In this document: piece after piece, positions 1-8,676 of the stretch
Position numbering within the stretch: the first letter of the stretch is position 1
Layout of the letters: the number at the start of each line of letters is the position of its first letter
NCBI RefSeq assembly: GCF_050286925.1
Contig: NZ_JBFWFX010000008.1
Span: 1 to 64,000, forward strand
Reading direction: 5' to 3'
Origin: Caloranaerobacter sp050286925
Lineage (GTDB): Bacteria; Bacillota; Clostridia; Tissierellales; Thermohalobacteraceae
DNA length: 64,000 nucleotides
Notes under the pieces: generated by a model
What the model saw: only the letters and a program-made list of their open reading frames with translations
Database searches by the model: none
Told to the model about the DNA's origin: nothing
Program-made: the position numbers and the translations under genes

Positions 1-142
1 TTATATTTGAATTTATCCACAATTTAAAGTAGTTTATAACGACTCTGGCATGTAAACATGCCAGACAAAGTTTCAATAAAATCAACATTAATTTTTTAAA
101 ATATGGGATTTTATTATAATTTCCTATGGATTATAAAAAAGG
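1..142 (+). repeat. Dispersed element R1, copy A (cut by window edge)
   Basis: These 142 bases match the reverse complement of 46992-47133 at 141 positions; the one difference is at base 61. The copy ends with TTTCCTATGGATTATAAAA, the conserved R1 terminus. It contains a perfect 22-bp palindrome around 46-67 (arms TCTGGCATGT/ACATGCCAGA). The hairpin-bearing other end lies outside the window. It is non-coding. Confidence 0.9.
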
Positions 143-200
143 CAAAATTATTTATGTCCATTATTGGTTAGATTAATTTATTATGGAGGAAGGTTTAATT

Positions 201-564
201 ATGATGAAGCATAAACTTCAATTTGAAATTTTAAATACATTAGCAGATGATGGAGAAAATATTGTACAAATTGAACACCTGCTAGAATATTTTGATATAG
301 AATTTTAGTAGAGAAATGATTAAAAAATGTTTAAATGAATTACTTGATAAGTCATTAATATATATAGCATATCCTAATGATAGGAGTAATGATTACTTTA
401 TTAAACTATCTTACGACAATAAAGAAGTTGAGGATTATTGGTTTGAAATGACAGAAAAAGGAACAATAAAACTGTTATTTTGCATCCTTTTGTATCCTCA
501 TCAAACATCTATTTTTAATAATTTACAACTTTTAACTGATTATCGTTATTTATTCTTTAAATAA
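201..564 (+). pseudogene. Frameshifted winged-helix (DNA-binding) protein remnant
   Basis: A start ATG at 201 follows the site GGAGGAAGG and opens a frame beginning MMKHKLQFEILNTLADDG. It stops at 306 (TAG TAG). Removing one T from the run at 303-306 joins it to the frame that resumes as SREMIKKCLNELLDKSLIY and runs to 564, so one frameshift separates two halves of a small helix-turn-helix protein. The end after MTEKGTIKL also looks abnormal. A further stop-bounded stretch at about 600-702 (ITIVSIAVAIIPVYLAP) reads like a lost C-terminal membrane helix. It could be a real pseudogene or a sequencing error. No specific family is recognised. Confidence 0.55.
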
Positions 565-702
565 TAAAAAACATGCTTAATATTTATAGCAAAAATATAA
601 GCAAATTAAATTTATCACTATTGTTTCCATTGCAGTTGCAATAATACCGGTATATCTAGCACCAACCGTTCAAATAAAGAACCATCTTTCAGAAGTTTTA
701 TA

Positions 703-1197
703 AATAAATTCCAAATTTTAGATGGATAACTTGTAAGGAATGTATCTATCCAACCTAGTCTGGCTGAAATTTCCCATAAAACCATACAAACAATTATTAT
801 TGCGATTTGGGTAATTCTGTAATGTAGGTAATGTGAATGAAGATATTTTTACTTAGTAATAGCTCTAAACTTAAAAACACTATATTTTCCGGTTTTTACT
901 TAGTTCTACATATGTATTAGCATATACGATATTACTTTGAGAGGAGTATTGACAGAGATGAAGATTATATATAGGGAATTAATGAGAGGGAGCTTTTAAT
1001 ATAAAAAAATTGTTTGAGTAGAAGGAAATGAAAAATGTATGTAGAAATGGTATATTATTATATTTTTAGTCTAATTTATCGTTCACTTTCTGGGAGGTAT
1101 TAATTTCTAGCTAAATATATTGCAATTCCAGAAAGGAGCTAGAATTACTATCATATAAATTAACAAAATCTAAAATTATGAAAGGAGTTTTAAATGT
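703..1197. other. Gene-free stretch, probably decayed
   Basis: No convincing gene. A weak start at 958 after GAGAGGAG gives only 13 codons (MKIIYRELMRGSF) before a stop and could be the head of a dead gene. Short arms near 1109-1118 and 1130-1140 (AATTTCTAGCT/AGCTAGAATT) could form a hairpin upstream of the next small gene. Confidence 0.4.
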
Positions 1198-1356
1198 ATG
1201 AATAAGGCTGAATATTACAAAATAATAACTATCATTGGCGTAGGTATTACAGTTAGTTCTATGATTAGTGTTTTAAAATTTCCACAAATACTTACTTTTG
1301 CAGTAGGAATAGGTTTAATAGCAGGAGGGATATTGGCATATAAAGGTAATATATGA
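1198..1356 (+). CDS. Small two-helix membrane protein, unknown
   Basis: A 52-residue protein starting MNKAEYYKIITIIGVGITV, with two hydrophobic segments (about residues 8-26 and 31-47) and a short basic tail. The start is the second of two close ATGs; the first, at 1194, runs into a stop after two codons. The ribosome site AAAGGAG lies about 9 bases upstream. It stands alone between decayed sequence and an R1 repeat fragment that begins just after its stop. The function is not recognisable; it is probably an integral membrane microprotein. Confidence 0.6.
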   Translation: MNKAEYYKIITIIGVGITVSSMISVLKFPQILTFAVGIGLIAGGILAYKGNI

Positions 1357-1371
1357 ATCTTATTTTAATAC

Positions 1372-1465
1372 AAATTAAATTGTGGGTGATTTTAAATATA
1401 ATTTCCGTAATGGATATAGGCAAAATGTACCTTATACAATTTATTTAAATTGAAATGCATCTATA
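1372..1465 (-). repeat. Dispersed element R1, copy F (partial)
   Basis: AATTTCCGTAATGGATATA and the following GGCAAAAT...TTATTTAAAT align with the hairpin end of R1 copy B (47101-47194), and 1372-1392 matches its AAATTGTGG segment. The opposite terminus is missing. Its GAACAAAATC end abuts the broken gene at 1488-1585. Confidence 0.65.
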
Positions 1466-1487
1466 TGTATATCTTTAACAAGTTGGG

Positions 1488-1585
1488 TTTGAAAAGCTGC
1501 CTGGGACTTTTCACGTCAAATCCATCTTGCTCAAACAATTTTCTATAATTTCCCAAGTTAATTTAAAGGTATATTCAAAACTTTG
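1488..1585 (-). pseudogene. Fragment of nucleotidyltransferase substrate-binding protein (HI0074-like)
   Basis: On the minus strand one frame reads QSFEYTFKLTWEIIE and a second frame, one base off, reads KLFEQDGFDVKSPRQLFK. Joined, they match the core of the HI0074/HepT-like partner of minimal nucleotidyltransferases, whose hallmark is FEFTyELaWK followed by an SPR motif. A lost A near 1542 explains the frameshift. Sequence upstream of QSFEYT has stops, and the C-terminus is replaced by unrelated sequence next to R1 copy F. No matching nucleotidyltransferase is visible nearby. This is a dead remnant. Confidence 0.6.
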
Positions 1586-1590
1586 TTAAT

Positions 1591-1960
1591 CTATTTGCTT
1601 ATTTTAGGTAAAAACTTGATGAAATATTTATAAAGACAATGTAATAGAGTTCAAAACTATTATAACGGATTGTATGATCAAAAATTATAATTAAACAGTA
1701 AAGAATAAATCATATAGGACTAAAGTATTATTTTTAGGACAAATATCAAATTGAATCATAAAATGTATTTTTTTTAAATATATAGTATTAATATAAGAGT
1801 AAACAAGTTTAATATGAAATCAATTTTTTAAACGATATACTATATATAGTTTAAATCCCCTAATAAATGCAAATATTTTTAGAAGGGGTTGATTCCAATG
1901 TATATTTATATTAATAAATGAATTAAAGAGTATTTTATATATTAAAAGAGAGGAGTTTGA
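1591..1960. other. AT-rich spacer before subtilisin gene
   Basis: No gene seen. Very AT-rich. The ribosome site for the next gene is GAGAGGAG at about 1947-1955. No clear promoter can be singled out because TATAAT-like words occur throughout. Confidence 0.4.
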
Positions 1961-3691
1961 ATGAAAGGTATGTTTAGAAATAAAAAAATAGTTTCAATAT
2001 TATTATTTATTATTATGTTAATTTCAATTACTGGCTATGGATTTGCATTTACTGAAAAAAATAAGGGTGAAAAACCAAAAATAAAAGTACCGCAAAAGGA
2101 AATTATTAAAATTTATGACTCAAACAAAGATAAATTATTTGAAAATTTATCTAAAAAAATGGATAAAGTTGCAGATAACGAAGAAATTCCAGTTATAGTT
2201 GTATTCAAAGAAAAATTAAATTTTAAGAAAAAAAATAGTATAAAGAAACTAATAGGTAATTATATAACAAAACATGAATATAAAAATATACCTGCAATAG
2301 CTATGAAATTGAAAAAAAGCCAAATTGATAGATTATCTAAGTTAGATATAGTTGACCATATTGAATATGATGAACTTGTTAAAACTTCTATGGATACAGC
2401 AAATTACTGGTTTGGTGCAGAAAAAGCTAGAAATGATTTTTATGTAAATGGAGATAGAGATGGAAATATATACAACTATACTAAGGATGATGTCGTTGTA
2501 GCAGTAATTGATACTGGTATAGATGGAAATCATGTTGATTTAGATGGCGGAAAGATAATAGGGTGGAAAGATTTTGTAAATAATCAGTCATCACCTTATG
2601 ACGATAATGGACATGGTACTCATGTAGCTGGAATAATTGCCGGCGAAGGAGATGGAAATCCTAACTATACAGGTGTTGCAAAAGGGGCTGCTTTAGTAGG
2701 GGTTAAGGTTTTAGACAGACGAGGTAGTGGTTCAATGAGTGATGTAACAGCAGCTATAGATTGGTGTGTTACAAATAAAAATGTTTATGGTATAGATGTA
2801 ATCAATTTAAGTTTGGGAACTAGTGGAAGTTCTGATGGTACAGATTCAACTTCATTAGCTGTAAATAATGCAGTTAATAATGGTATTGTTGTTGTAGTAG
2901 CAGCAGGAAATGAAGGACCTAATAAATATACAATAGGTTCACCAGGTGCAGCTGAAAAAGCTATTACAGTAGCAGCGATGGCAGATGTTGGAGAAAATGG
3001 ATTTAGTCTAGTTGATTTTTCAAGCAGAGGACCTACTGCTGATGAGAGGATAAAGCCAGATATTGCATCACCTGGATATAACATAACTGCTCCAAAAGCA
3101 AATACAACAAATGGTTATGTAACATATAGTGGAACAAGTATGGCAACTCCTTTTACAGCAGGAATAGTAGCTTTGATGTTAGATGCAAATCCTAATTTAA
3201 CACCTACTCAAGTTAAAGAGATATTAGCTTCTACAGCTCATGATTGGGGTCCATATGGAAAAGATATAGAATATGGAAATGGCAGACTTGATGGATATGA
3301 AGCTATAAAACAAGCAGGTGGTTATAGTGGTAATAACATATCTTTGCTAGATTACATGAATGCAACAGGAAGTTTATCAAAAACTGGAGCATCCGATATT
3401 TGGGAGTTTACAGTAGATGATACAAACTATCCTATAGCTATAACTTTAATAATGCCTGATTGGACATCCTGGTTATGGGGAGGGACACCTGATTTTGACA
3501 TTTATTTGTATGATTCTAATGGAAATACTGTAGCTTCTTCAACTGGAGCAAAAAGACAGGAGAATATTAACTTTGTACCTTCAAGCACAGGCACATATAG
3601 AATAAAAGTGTATTCATATTCAGGTAGTGGAAAGTATTTCTTTGATTTGAGTGCAAGTGGGCATAACTTAGTATTAAAACAAGATCAGTAA
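1961..3691 (+). CDS. Secreted subtilisin-like serine protease (S8)
   Basis: A 576-residue extracellular endopeptidase. An N-terminal signal helix (about 8-30) is followed by an inhibitor-I9-like propeptide (about 45-140) that would chaperone folding and then be cleaved. The S8 catalytic triad is complete: Asp in AVIDTGIDG (about 184), His in GHGTHVAG (about 217) and Ser in GTSMATPF (about 392), with the oxyanion Asn in AAGNEGP. The C-terminal part from about 475 is a PPC-type beta domain, usually removed or used for substrate binding. The start follows AGAGGAG. It is monocistronic, closed by a strong terminator. It probably degrades proteins for nutrition; the substrate range cannot be read from sequence. 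Confidence 0.93.
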   Translation: MKGMFRNKKIVSILLFIIMLISITGYGFAFTEKNKGEKPKIKVPQKEIIKIYDSNKDKLFENLSKKMDKVADNEEIPVIVVFKEKLNFKKKNSIKKLIGNYITKHEYKNIPAIAMKLKKSQIDRLSKLDIVDHIEYDELVKTSMDTANYWFGAEKARNDFYVNGDRDGNIYNYTKDDVVVAVIDTGIDGNHVDLDGGKIIGWKDFVNNQSSPYDDNGHGTHVAGIIAGEGDGNPNYTGVAKGAALVGVKVLDRRGSGSMSDVTAAIDWCVTNKNVYGIDVINLSLGTSGSSDGTDSTSLAVNNAVNNGIVVVVAAGNEGPNKYTIGSPGAAEKAITVAAMADVGENGFSLVDFSSRGPTADERIKPDIASPGYNITAPKANTTNGYVTYSGTSMATPFTAGIVALMLDANPNLTPTQVKEILASTAHDWGPYGKDIEYGNGRLDGYEAIKQAGGYSGNNISLLDYMNATGSLSKTGASDIWEFTVDDTNYPIAITLIMPDWTSWLWGGTPDFDIYLYDSNGNTVASSTGAKRQENINFVPSSTGTYRIKVYSYSGSGKYFFDLSASGHNLVLKQDQ

Positions 3692-3716
3692 AAAATCAAA
3701 TTAACCTGTTTTAAAC

Positions 3717-3752
3717 AAACTCCCTCTGATTAAAAATCAGAGGGAGTTTTAA
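3717..3752 (+). terminator. Terminator after subtilisin gene
   Basis: Perfect stem AACTCCCTCTGATT/AATCAGAGGGAGTT with a short A loop, followed by a T-rich tail. It lies 25 bases after the protease stop. Confidence 0.9.
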
Positions 3753-3833
3753 TTAAAAATGAAAAAAAGATTGCTTTTTGCACATACTAAGTGTATACTA
3801 GTTAAGTTAACTAAATATGGAGTGAGGTAAAAT

Positions 3834-5417
3834 ATGATAAAAATAGAATTTAAAGATTTAAAGATATCAAAGGAAATATTAAGAGCAATTGAAGATATGG
3901 GTTTTGAAGAGCCATCTCCAATCCAAGCAAAAGCTATTCCTTTATTAATGGAAGGGAAGGATGTGATTGGGCAAGCTCAGACTGGTACAGGTAAAACAGC
4001 AGCTTTTGGAATTCCTGTTTTAGAGAAGATAAAACCAGAAAGCAAGAAATTACAAGCTTTAATTTTATGTCCAACAAGAGAGCTAGCTATACAAGTTTCA
4101 GAAGAATTAAGAAGACTTTCAAAGTATAAAAATGATATTAAAATATTACCTATTTATGGTGGGCAGCCTATAGAGCGACAAATTAAGGCTTTAAAAAAAG
4201 GTGTGCATATTGTAGTAGGTACTCCTGGTCGTATTATGGATCATATGCGTCGTAGTACTTTGAAAATGGATAATATTAAGATTGTAATACTAGATGAAGC
4301 AGATGAAATGTTAGATATGGGGTTTAGAGATGATATAGAGACAATACTAAAAGAAGTGCCTAAAGAAAGGCAAACAGTAATGTTTTCGGCTACGATGCCA
4401 AAACCTATTCTTGAGCTAACAAAAAAATATCAAAAGAATCCACAATTAGTTAAGGTGGTACATAAACAGCTTACAGTTCCAAATATTGAACAAATATATT
4501 TTGAAGTGAAAGAGAAAACAAAATTAGAAGTTTTATCCCGCTTAATTGATATGTATAACCCTAAACTTTCTTTGGTTTTCTGTAATACGAAAAAGCGAGT
4601 AGATGAACTAGTTTCACAGCTTCAAGGAAGGGGTTATTTTGCAGACGGTCTTCATGGAGATATGAAGCAATCTCAACGAGATAGAGTAATGTCTAAATTT
4701 AGAAATGGTACAATAGAGATTTTGGTGGCAACTGATGTGGCAGCCAGAGGTATTGATGTTGACGATGTTGAAGCTGTATTCAACTATGATTTGCCAAGAG
4801 ATGAAGAATATTATGTACACAGAATAGGAAGAACCGGGCGTGCTGGTAAATCAGGTCGAGCTTTTAACTTCGTAGTAGGTAAAGAGATTTACAAACTAAA
4901 AGAAATACAGAAATATACAAAAACTAAGATTGTACGACATGATATTCCTACTATTAATGATGTAGAAGAAATTAGAACTAATTTGTTCTTAGAAAAAGTA
5001 AAAGCTGTTTTGGAAGAAGGACATATGACTAGGTATATCAAATATATTGAAAGATTACTAGAAGAAGACTATACTTCTATAGATATAGCAGCAGCTTTGC
5101 TTAAAATGGCTATTGGAGAACAAAGTAAAGAAGAACTTGAACTCAATAATGAGTTTGAGAATACAGGTGCAGAGCCAGGAATGGTAAGGCTATTTATAAA
5201 TGTAGGTAAAAAGCATAAAGTAAAAGCTAAGGATATTGTAGGTGCAATTGCTGGTGAAACAGGGCTTTCAGGTAAACTGATTGGAATAATCGATGTTTTT
5301 GATAGATATACTTTTGTGGAAGTACCAAAGGAATATGCAAAAGAAGTGTTAATGATTATGAAAAATAATAAAATAAAGGGAAAAAGGATTAATATTGAAC
5401 CTGCTAATTCAAGATAG
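3834..5417 (+). CDS. deaD: DEAD-box ATP-dependent RNA helicase
   Basis: A 527-residue cytoplasmic RNA helicase. In order: Q motif (PSPIQAKAIP), Walker A AQTGTGKT (about 46), PTRELA, GTPGR, DEAD (about 154), SAT, then the second RecA domain with HRIGRTGRAG. The C-terminal roughly 75 residues (MVRLFINVGKKHKVKAKDI onward) form a DbpA/CsdA-type RNA-binding domain, which in relatives recruits the helicase to 23S rRNA or structured mRNA. That suggests roles in ribosome assembly or RNA decay. The site GTGAGG precedes the ATG. It is monocistronic with its own terminator. Confidence 0.93.
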   Translation: MIKIEFKDLKISKEILRAIEDMGFEEPSPIQAKAIPLLMEGKDVIGQAQTGTGKTAAFGIPVLEKIKPESKKLQALILCPTRELAIQVSEELRRLSKYKNDIKILPIYGGQPIERQIKALKKGVHIVVGTPGRIMDHMRRSTLKMDNIKIVILDEADEMLDMGFRDDIETILKEVPKERQTVMFSATMPKPILELTKKYQKNPQLVKVVHKQLTVPNIEQIYFEVKEKTKLEVLSRLIDMYNPKLSLVFCNTKKRVDELVSQLQGRGYFADGLHGDMKQSQRDRVMSKFRNGTIEILVATDVAARGIDVDDVEAVFNYDLPRDEEYYVHRIGRTGRAGKSGRAFNFVVGKEIYKLKEIQKYTKTKIVRHDIPTINDVEEIRTNLFLEKVKAVLEEGHMTRYIKYIERLLEEDYTSIDIAAALLKMAIGEQSKEELELNNEFENTGAEPGMVRLFINVGKKHKVKAKDIVGAIAGETGLSGKLIGIIDVFDRYTFVEVPKEYAKEVLMIMKNNKIKGKRINIEPANSR

Positions 5418-5448
5418 ATAAATCGTGGAATTTAAAAATAAACTACGA

Positions 5449-5472
5449 AAAGAGCCTAAGGAGGCTCTTTTT
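5449..5472 (+). terminator. Terminator after DEAD-box helicase
   Basis: Stem AAAGAGCCT/AGGCTCTTT with a 4-base loop and a T run, 30 bases past the stop. Confidence 0.88.
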
Positions 5473-5519
5473 GTAATGGAGAATTTATATTAAATATAGT
5501 TTGCACATAATACAATGCT

Positions 5520-5636
5520 TTAGCATCTGTAGTTGCAGCAATTACATAGAATAACTACTAATAGTAGGAAGAAGAATAATAATTCAGTACCTTGACCATC
5601 CATTATTTGTGCAAATAAGCTTTTACCTTCAGCCAT
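5520..5636 (-). CDS. Leu/Phe-rich cysteine-containing microprotein
   Basis: A 38-residue protein. A polar head (MAEGKSLFAQIMDGQGT) is followed by one hydrophobic helix (ELLFFFLLLVVIL) and a Cys-rich tail (CNCCNYRC). The start ATG has a good upstream site (AAGGAGGT on the minus strand). The helix is nearly identical to segments of the protein at 26547-26702, so this is a paralogous family within the window. Such short proteins are common in spore-forming clostridia, but I do not know a tested function; a spore or membrane role is inference. Confidence 0.65.
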   Translation of the reverse strand: MAEGKSLFAQIMDGQGTELLFFFLLLVVILCNCCNYRC

Positions 5637-5727
5637 TTGAAAGACCTCCTTAACTAAAAATATTATGTTGTAAATATTTCCTAATATAAAATATGTTAAT
5701 TAAATATTTTTGTGAATAAAATAAATT

Positions 5728-5757
5728 TTGGACATGACATCTTTTTTGTGTTATTAT
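5728..5757 (+). promoter_or_regulatory. Sigma-A-like promoter for PPIase gene
   Basis: TTGGAC (5728-5733), an 18-base spacer, then TATTAT (5752-5757), placed 35 bases before the ATG of the parvulin gene. Confidence 0.5.
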
Positions 5758-5791
5758 AGCAGTATATTTTAATGCAAAGGAGAGTTTATTA

Positions 5792-6541
5792 ATGAAAGAA
5801 AGTAGAGTTTTAGCAACTGTAAATGGGAAACAGATAACAGAAAAAGATGTAGATTTACTTCTTAGAAATTTAGGACCTCAAAGAGCAATGCAATTTTATT
5901 CGGAAGAAGGAAGGAAACGGTTATTAGATGAACTTATTAATCAAGAGCTAATCTATTTAGATGCTTTAGAAAGTGGATTGGATAGTGATGAAGAATTTTT
6001 AGCAGAATTGGAATATATGAAACAAAATCTATTGAAACAATTTGCAGTTAGAAAATTATTAGAAAACATATCTATTGAAGAAGAAGAGCTAGTTACTTTC
6101 TACAGTGATAATAAGGAGAAGTTTAAAAAGCCAGAAACAGTTAGGGCTAGACACATACTTGTAGATACAGAAAGCGAAGCTAATAAAATAATAGAAGAAA
6201 TAAAAAGTGGTTTAAATTTTGAAGATGCAGCTAAAAGGTATTCTAAGTGTCCTTCAAAGGCAAATGGAGGAGATTTAGGATATTTTACAAGAGGTAAAAT
6301 GGTTAAAGAATTTGAAAATGCTTCATTTGAACTAGAAAAAGGGCAAATGAGTGAGCCTGTAAAGACTAGTTTTGGCTATCATATAATTGAAATATTAGAT
6401 AAAAAGGAAGAAGAAATCAGTCCTTTTGAAGCAGTAAAAGATCAAATCAAAAATCAGTTAATTGCAGCTAAACAAAATGAAGTTTATTTCAAAAAAGTTG
6501 AAGAATTAAGAAATATATATGAAGTAAAAGTAAATCTTTAA
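5792..6541 (+). CDS. Parvulin-type peptidyl-prolyl isomerase (SurA/PrsA-like)
   Basis: A 249-residue protein with a SurA-like helical N-terminal chaperone region (1-110) and a rotamase domain (about 117-215). The domain shows RARHILVDTESEA, CPSKANGGDLGYF and the FGYHIIEI end typical of parvulins. There is no signal peptide or lipobox, so unlike classical PrsA it should act in the cytoplasm. It catalyses cis-trans isomerisation of X-Pro bonds and probably assists protein folding. The start follows AAAGGAGAG. It has its own promoter and terminator, and no partner gene is apparent. Confidence 0.9.
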   Translation: MKESRVLATVNGKQITEKDVDLLLRNLGPQRAMQFYSEEGRKRLLDELINQELIYLDALESGLDSDEEFLAELEYMKQNLLKQFAVRKLLENISIEEEELVTFYSDNKEKFKKPETVRARHILVDTESEANKIIEEIKSGLNFEDAAKRYSKCPSKANGGDLGYFTRGKMVKEFENASFELEKGQMSEPVKTSFGYHIIEILDKKEEEISPFEAVKDQIKNQLIAAKQNEVYFKKVEELRNIYEVKVNL

Positions 6542-6542
6542 A

Positions 6543-6576
6543 AAATATCTCTAGCTTTATGCTAGAGATATTTTTT
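6543..6576 (+). terminator. Terminator after PPIase gene
   Basis: Stem AAATATCTCTAGC/GCTAGAGATATTT around a TTTAT loop, ending in Ts, directly after the stop codon. Confidence 0.9.
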
Positions 6577-6669
6577 AGTAAGAAGGATAGTTGGAAAGCT
6601 GCTCATTGTATTTTTTAGTCGATTATTGTAAAATAGAATTAAGCATATTGTAATTTGAGGATGATTTTG

Positions 6670-7212
6670 ATGAATAAAGTTATAAATTTTATTAACAGAG
6701 GAGATATAAAATTATTTTATATTATAAACGATAGGATAAAGTGTAGTTTTCTTGATAAGATTATACCTTTTATAACTAACTTAGGAGGAGCAATTTCAAC
6801 TATATTAACATGTTTTATTTTAATTTATTTTGGGAATGAGCAAGTAAAAATAGTTGGTTATAAATCAATAACTGCTCTTAGTACTAGTCATATTCTGGTA
6901 CACTTTTTGAAGAAAGTATTTACTAGAGAAAGACCTTTTGTTAAGCTAAAGGGGATTAATACTTTTAAAAATAAACTTTTTGATTATTCATTTCCTTCTG
7001 GACATACAACAGCAATATTTTCAATATGTGTAACTTTAGCATTAAATTTTTCGGTTTTCACAATGTTTTTTATAGCTATAGCGTTTGTCGTAGGTTTATC
7101 TAGAGTTTATATTGGAGTACATTATCCATCAGATGTTTTAGTAGGAATGATTATAGGTACAATTTTTGCGATAACTAATAATATATTCTTAGATATGCTT
7201 ATCTTCTCTTAA
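6670..7212 (+). CDS. PAP2-family membrane phosphatase
   Basis: A 180-residue integral membrane lipid phosphatase of the PAP2/undecaprenyl-diphosphatase type. The three phosphatase signatures are complete: KKVFTRERP, FPSGHTTA and SRVYIGVHYPSD, with the catalytic His in the last. About five membrane helices surround them. I start at ATG 6670, about 9 bases after GAGG; a TTG at 6655 in the same frame lacks a site. The likely substrate is undecaprenyl pyrophosphate or phosphatidic acid. It stands immediately upstream of the Mn2+ riboswitch but is not part of that unit. Confidence 0.85.
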   Translation: MNKVINFINRGDIKLFYIINDRIKCSFLDKIIPFITNLGGAISTILTCFILIYFGNEQVKIVGYKSITALSTSHILVHFLKKVFTRERPFVKLKGINTFKNKLFDYSFPSGHTTAIFSICVTLALNFSVFTMFFIAIAFVVGLSRVYIGVHYPSDVLVGMIIGTIFAITNNIFLDMLIFS

Positions 7213-7230
7213 TTTAAAAAAGTTAAATTT

Positions 7231-7340
7231 AGCTAAAAGGGAGTAGCTGCGAAATATTCGCAAATAGAATCAACATGCTGGTATTATATACCTGGTTCTA
7301 TTTACTTTAGAATTATTCTAAAGGAGCGAGACTTTTAGCT
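7231..7340 (+). promoter_or_regulatory. yybP-ykoY manganese riboswitch aptamer
   Basis: The conserved core AAAGGGAGTAGC and the loop CAACATGCTGG are both present. The closing P1 stem is formed by GCTAAAAG (7232-7239) and CTTTTAGC (7332-7339). This class senses Mn2+ and commonly precedes UPF0016/GDT1 manganese exporters, exactly the gene that follows. The 3' strand of P1 is also used by the downstream terminator, so ligand binding should prevent termination and turn the exporter on. Confidence 0.9.
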
Positions 7341-7392
7341 TAGTAAAATTTCCTTTTGGAAGTTATACTAAGCTAATAGTTTCGCTTTTTTC
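7325..7392 (+). terminator. Riboswitch-controlled terminator
   Basis: The long stem has AGCGAGACTTTTAGCTTAGTA (7325-7345) as its left arm and 7366-7386 as its right arm, followed by a T run. Its left arm overlaps the P1 strand of the aptamer, giving mutually exclusive folds. Confidence 0.85.
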
Positions 7393-7446
7393 TTGGATAA
7401 AAAATATTAAATATACAATTAATAAATATAAGAGGAGGTAATGAAT

Positions 7447-8109
7447 ATGATAACAGAATTTATAAGAGCTTTGTTTTTAATTTTTATGGCTGAGATGGGT
7501 GATAAAACACAGATATTAGCAATGTCATTTGCTACACAGTTTAGTGTTAAAAGTGTGTTATTTGGCGTGTTTATAGGTTCATTTTTAAATCATGGTTTAG
7601 CAGTAATATTAGGTACATGTCTATCTAGTATAATACCGGTAAATTTTATTCAAGTTTTAGCAGGGTTTTTATTTATAGGATTTGCATTATGGACTTTATA
7701 TGATGAAGATGAAGAAAATGAAAGTGGTAGAAAAAGCAGGTTTGGGCCTGTTTTAACTGTGGCTTTAGCGTTTTTTATTGGTGAATTAGGAGACAAGACA
7801 CAACTTACAGCTATTACTTTATCAATAGATGCAAGATATCCATTTTTTATATTGTTAGGAACAGTAACTGGTATGGTTTTAACTAGTGTATTAGGAATTT
7901 ATGTTGGTAGCAAATTAGCAGATAAAATTTCAGAATTCACATTAAGAATAGTTTCAGCAGCTATTTTCATGTTTTTTGGAGTATCAAAATTATATTCAAC
8001 ATTACCTAAAAATTTCTTAACTCTGTCCAATGTTTTGATATTTATATTATTAATAGCAACTAGTACATATATGATTTTGAAAAAATCTTTAAGAAAAAGG
8101 AAAAATTGA
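7447..8109 (+). CDS. Manganese exporter, GDT1/UPF0016 family
   Basis: A 220-residue, six-helix membrane transporter with the two inverted family signatures AEMGDKTQ and GELGDKTQ, which bind the cation. Family members (TMEM165/Gdt1, bacterial MneA) export Mn2+. The Mn2+ riboswitch just upstream fits a role in manganese detoxification. I chose ATG 7447, which sits 7 bases from AGGAGGT; the ATG at 7441 would be only 1 base away. The gene ends in a terminator hairpin that overlaps the stop codon. Confidence 0.9.
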   Translation: MITEFIRALFLIFMAEMGDKTQILAMSFATQFSVKSVLFGVFIGSFLNHGLAVILGTCLSSIIPVNFIQVLAGFLFIGFALWTLYDEDEENESGRKSRFGPVLTVALAFFIGELGDKTQLTAITLSIDARYPFFILLGTVTGMVLTSVLGIYVGSKLADKISEFTLRIVSAAIFMFFGVSKLYSTLPKNFLTLSNVLIFILLIATSTYMILKKSLRKRKN

Positions 8110-8128
8110 GGGATGTTTTGTCCCTCAA
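8106..8128. terminator. Bidirectional terminator hairpin
   Basis: Stem TTGAGGGA/TCCCTCAA with a 7-base loop, between the Mn exporter (+) and the small minus-strand gene at 8158. T-rich sequence is modest on both sides. Confidence 0.65.
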
Positions 8129-8157
8129 TAATATAAAATTTTTTCAAGCCAAATTTT

Positions 8158-8292
8158 TTATCTTTTATTTAAACATCCAAAACCGCGGAAACAGCAAAAG
8201 AAAATGAAAAATATGAAAAAGAAACCTCCTCCAAAGAAAAATTGGCTTTTAGGTTTTGAGCTTTCTACTACAGAAACACCATTATTATCCAT
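8158..8292 (-). CDS. Phe/Gly/Cys-rich membrane microprotein
   Basis: A 44-residue protein: polar head MDNNGVSVVESSKPKSQ, one strongly hydrophobic Phe-rich helix containing GGG (about 18-32), then CCFRGFGCLNKR. The start has a strong site (GGGGAGGT on the minus strand, 7 bases away), which supports translation. The general plan, a polar head then a Phe-rich helix then a Cys tail, resembles the microproteins at 5520 and 26547, though the sequence is different. Function unknown. Confidence 0.6.
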   Translation of the reverse strand: MDNNGVSVVESSKPKSQFFFGGGFFFIFFIFFCCFRGFGCLNKR

Positions 8293-8375
8293 ATATAAAC
8301 CTCCCCGTATCGGATATTTACTATCCTTCTCAATACATAATATGAGGAGATTTTGATTATGTTACTATTTTTAAT

Positions 8376-8512
8376 TTAGACTGTTGACAAACTTATATTT
8401 TTTTATTTGTGAAAATGAAGGCGAATGCTTGAAAGAATTTAGTTTTTTTTAAAATTCGTCCGCATGAGCGTCATTTTCATAAAATATTTTTTTGTCAATA
8501 GTCTGAATTAAA
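8376..8512. repeat. Dispersed palindromic element R2, copy P
   Basis: The ends CAGACTGTTGACAAA and TTTGTCAATAGTCTG are inverted. The inner arms GTGAAAATGAAGGCGAATGC and GCATGAGCGTCATTTTCAT also pair, so the whole unit folds as one long imperfect hairpin. Related copies lie at 48262, 51764, 55764 and 63208. It is non-coding. Confidence 0.75.
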
Positions 8513-8571
8513 GCTATTGAGCAGGATAAAAAAATAGATTGTCGAATATGAAAAGTGTAATAGTTGTGGAA

Positions 8572-8669
8572 TAAAGTCTTAGATTTAAAAAATATTATAA
8601 GGAAGATTCTGCCTAATCACTTATAATTTAATGCGAGATATAATTTTCTATGAATTATAAAAGGGGGAA
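8572..8669 (+). repeat. Dispersed element R1, copy D (short form)
   Basis: GAATAAAGTCTTAGATTT...AAGGAAGATTCTGCC aligns with the reverse complement of the R1 hairpin end (47151-47194). The other end, TATAATTTTCTATGAATTATAAAA, matches the R1 terminus. The middle is almost entirely deleted. It ends directly at the ribosome site of the M28 peptidase gene. Confidence 0.7.
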
Positions 8670-8676
8670 GGGATTT

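Noticed and set aside
8545..8575. Zinc-finger-like peptide KCNSCGIKS on the plus strand
   Set aside because: Only nine codons before a stop, without start or ribosome site, next to an R1 repeat.
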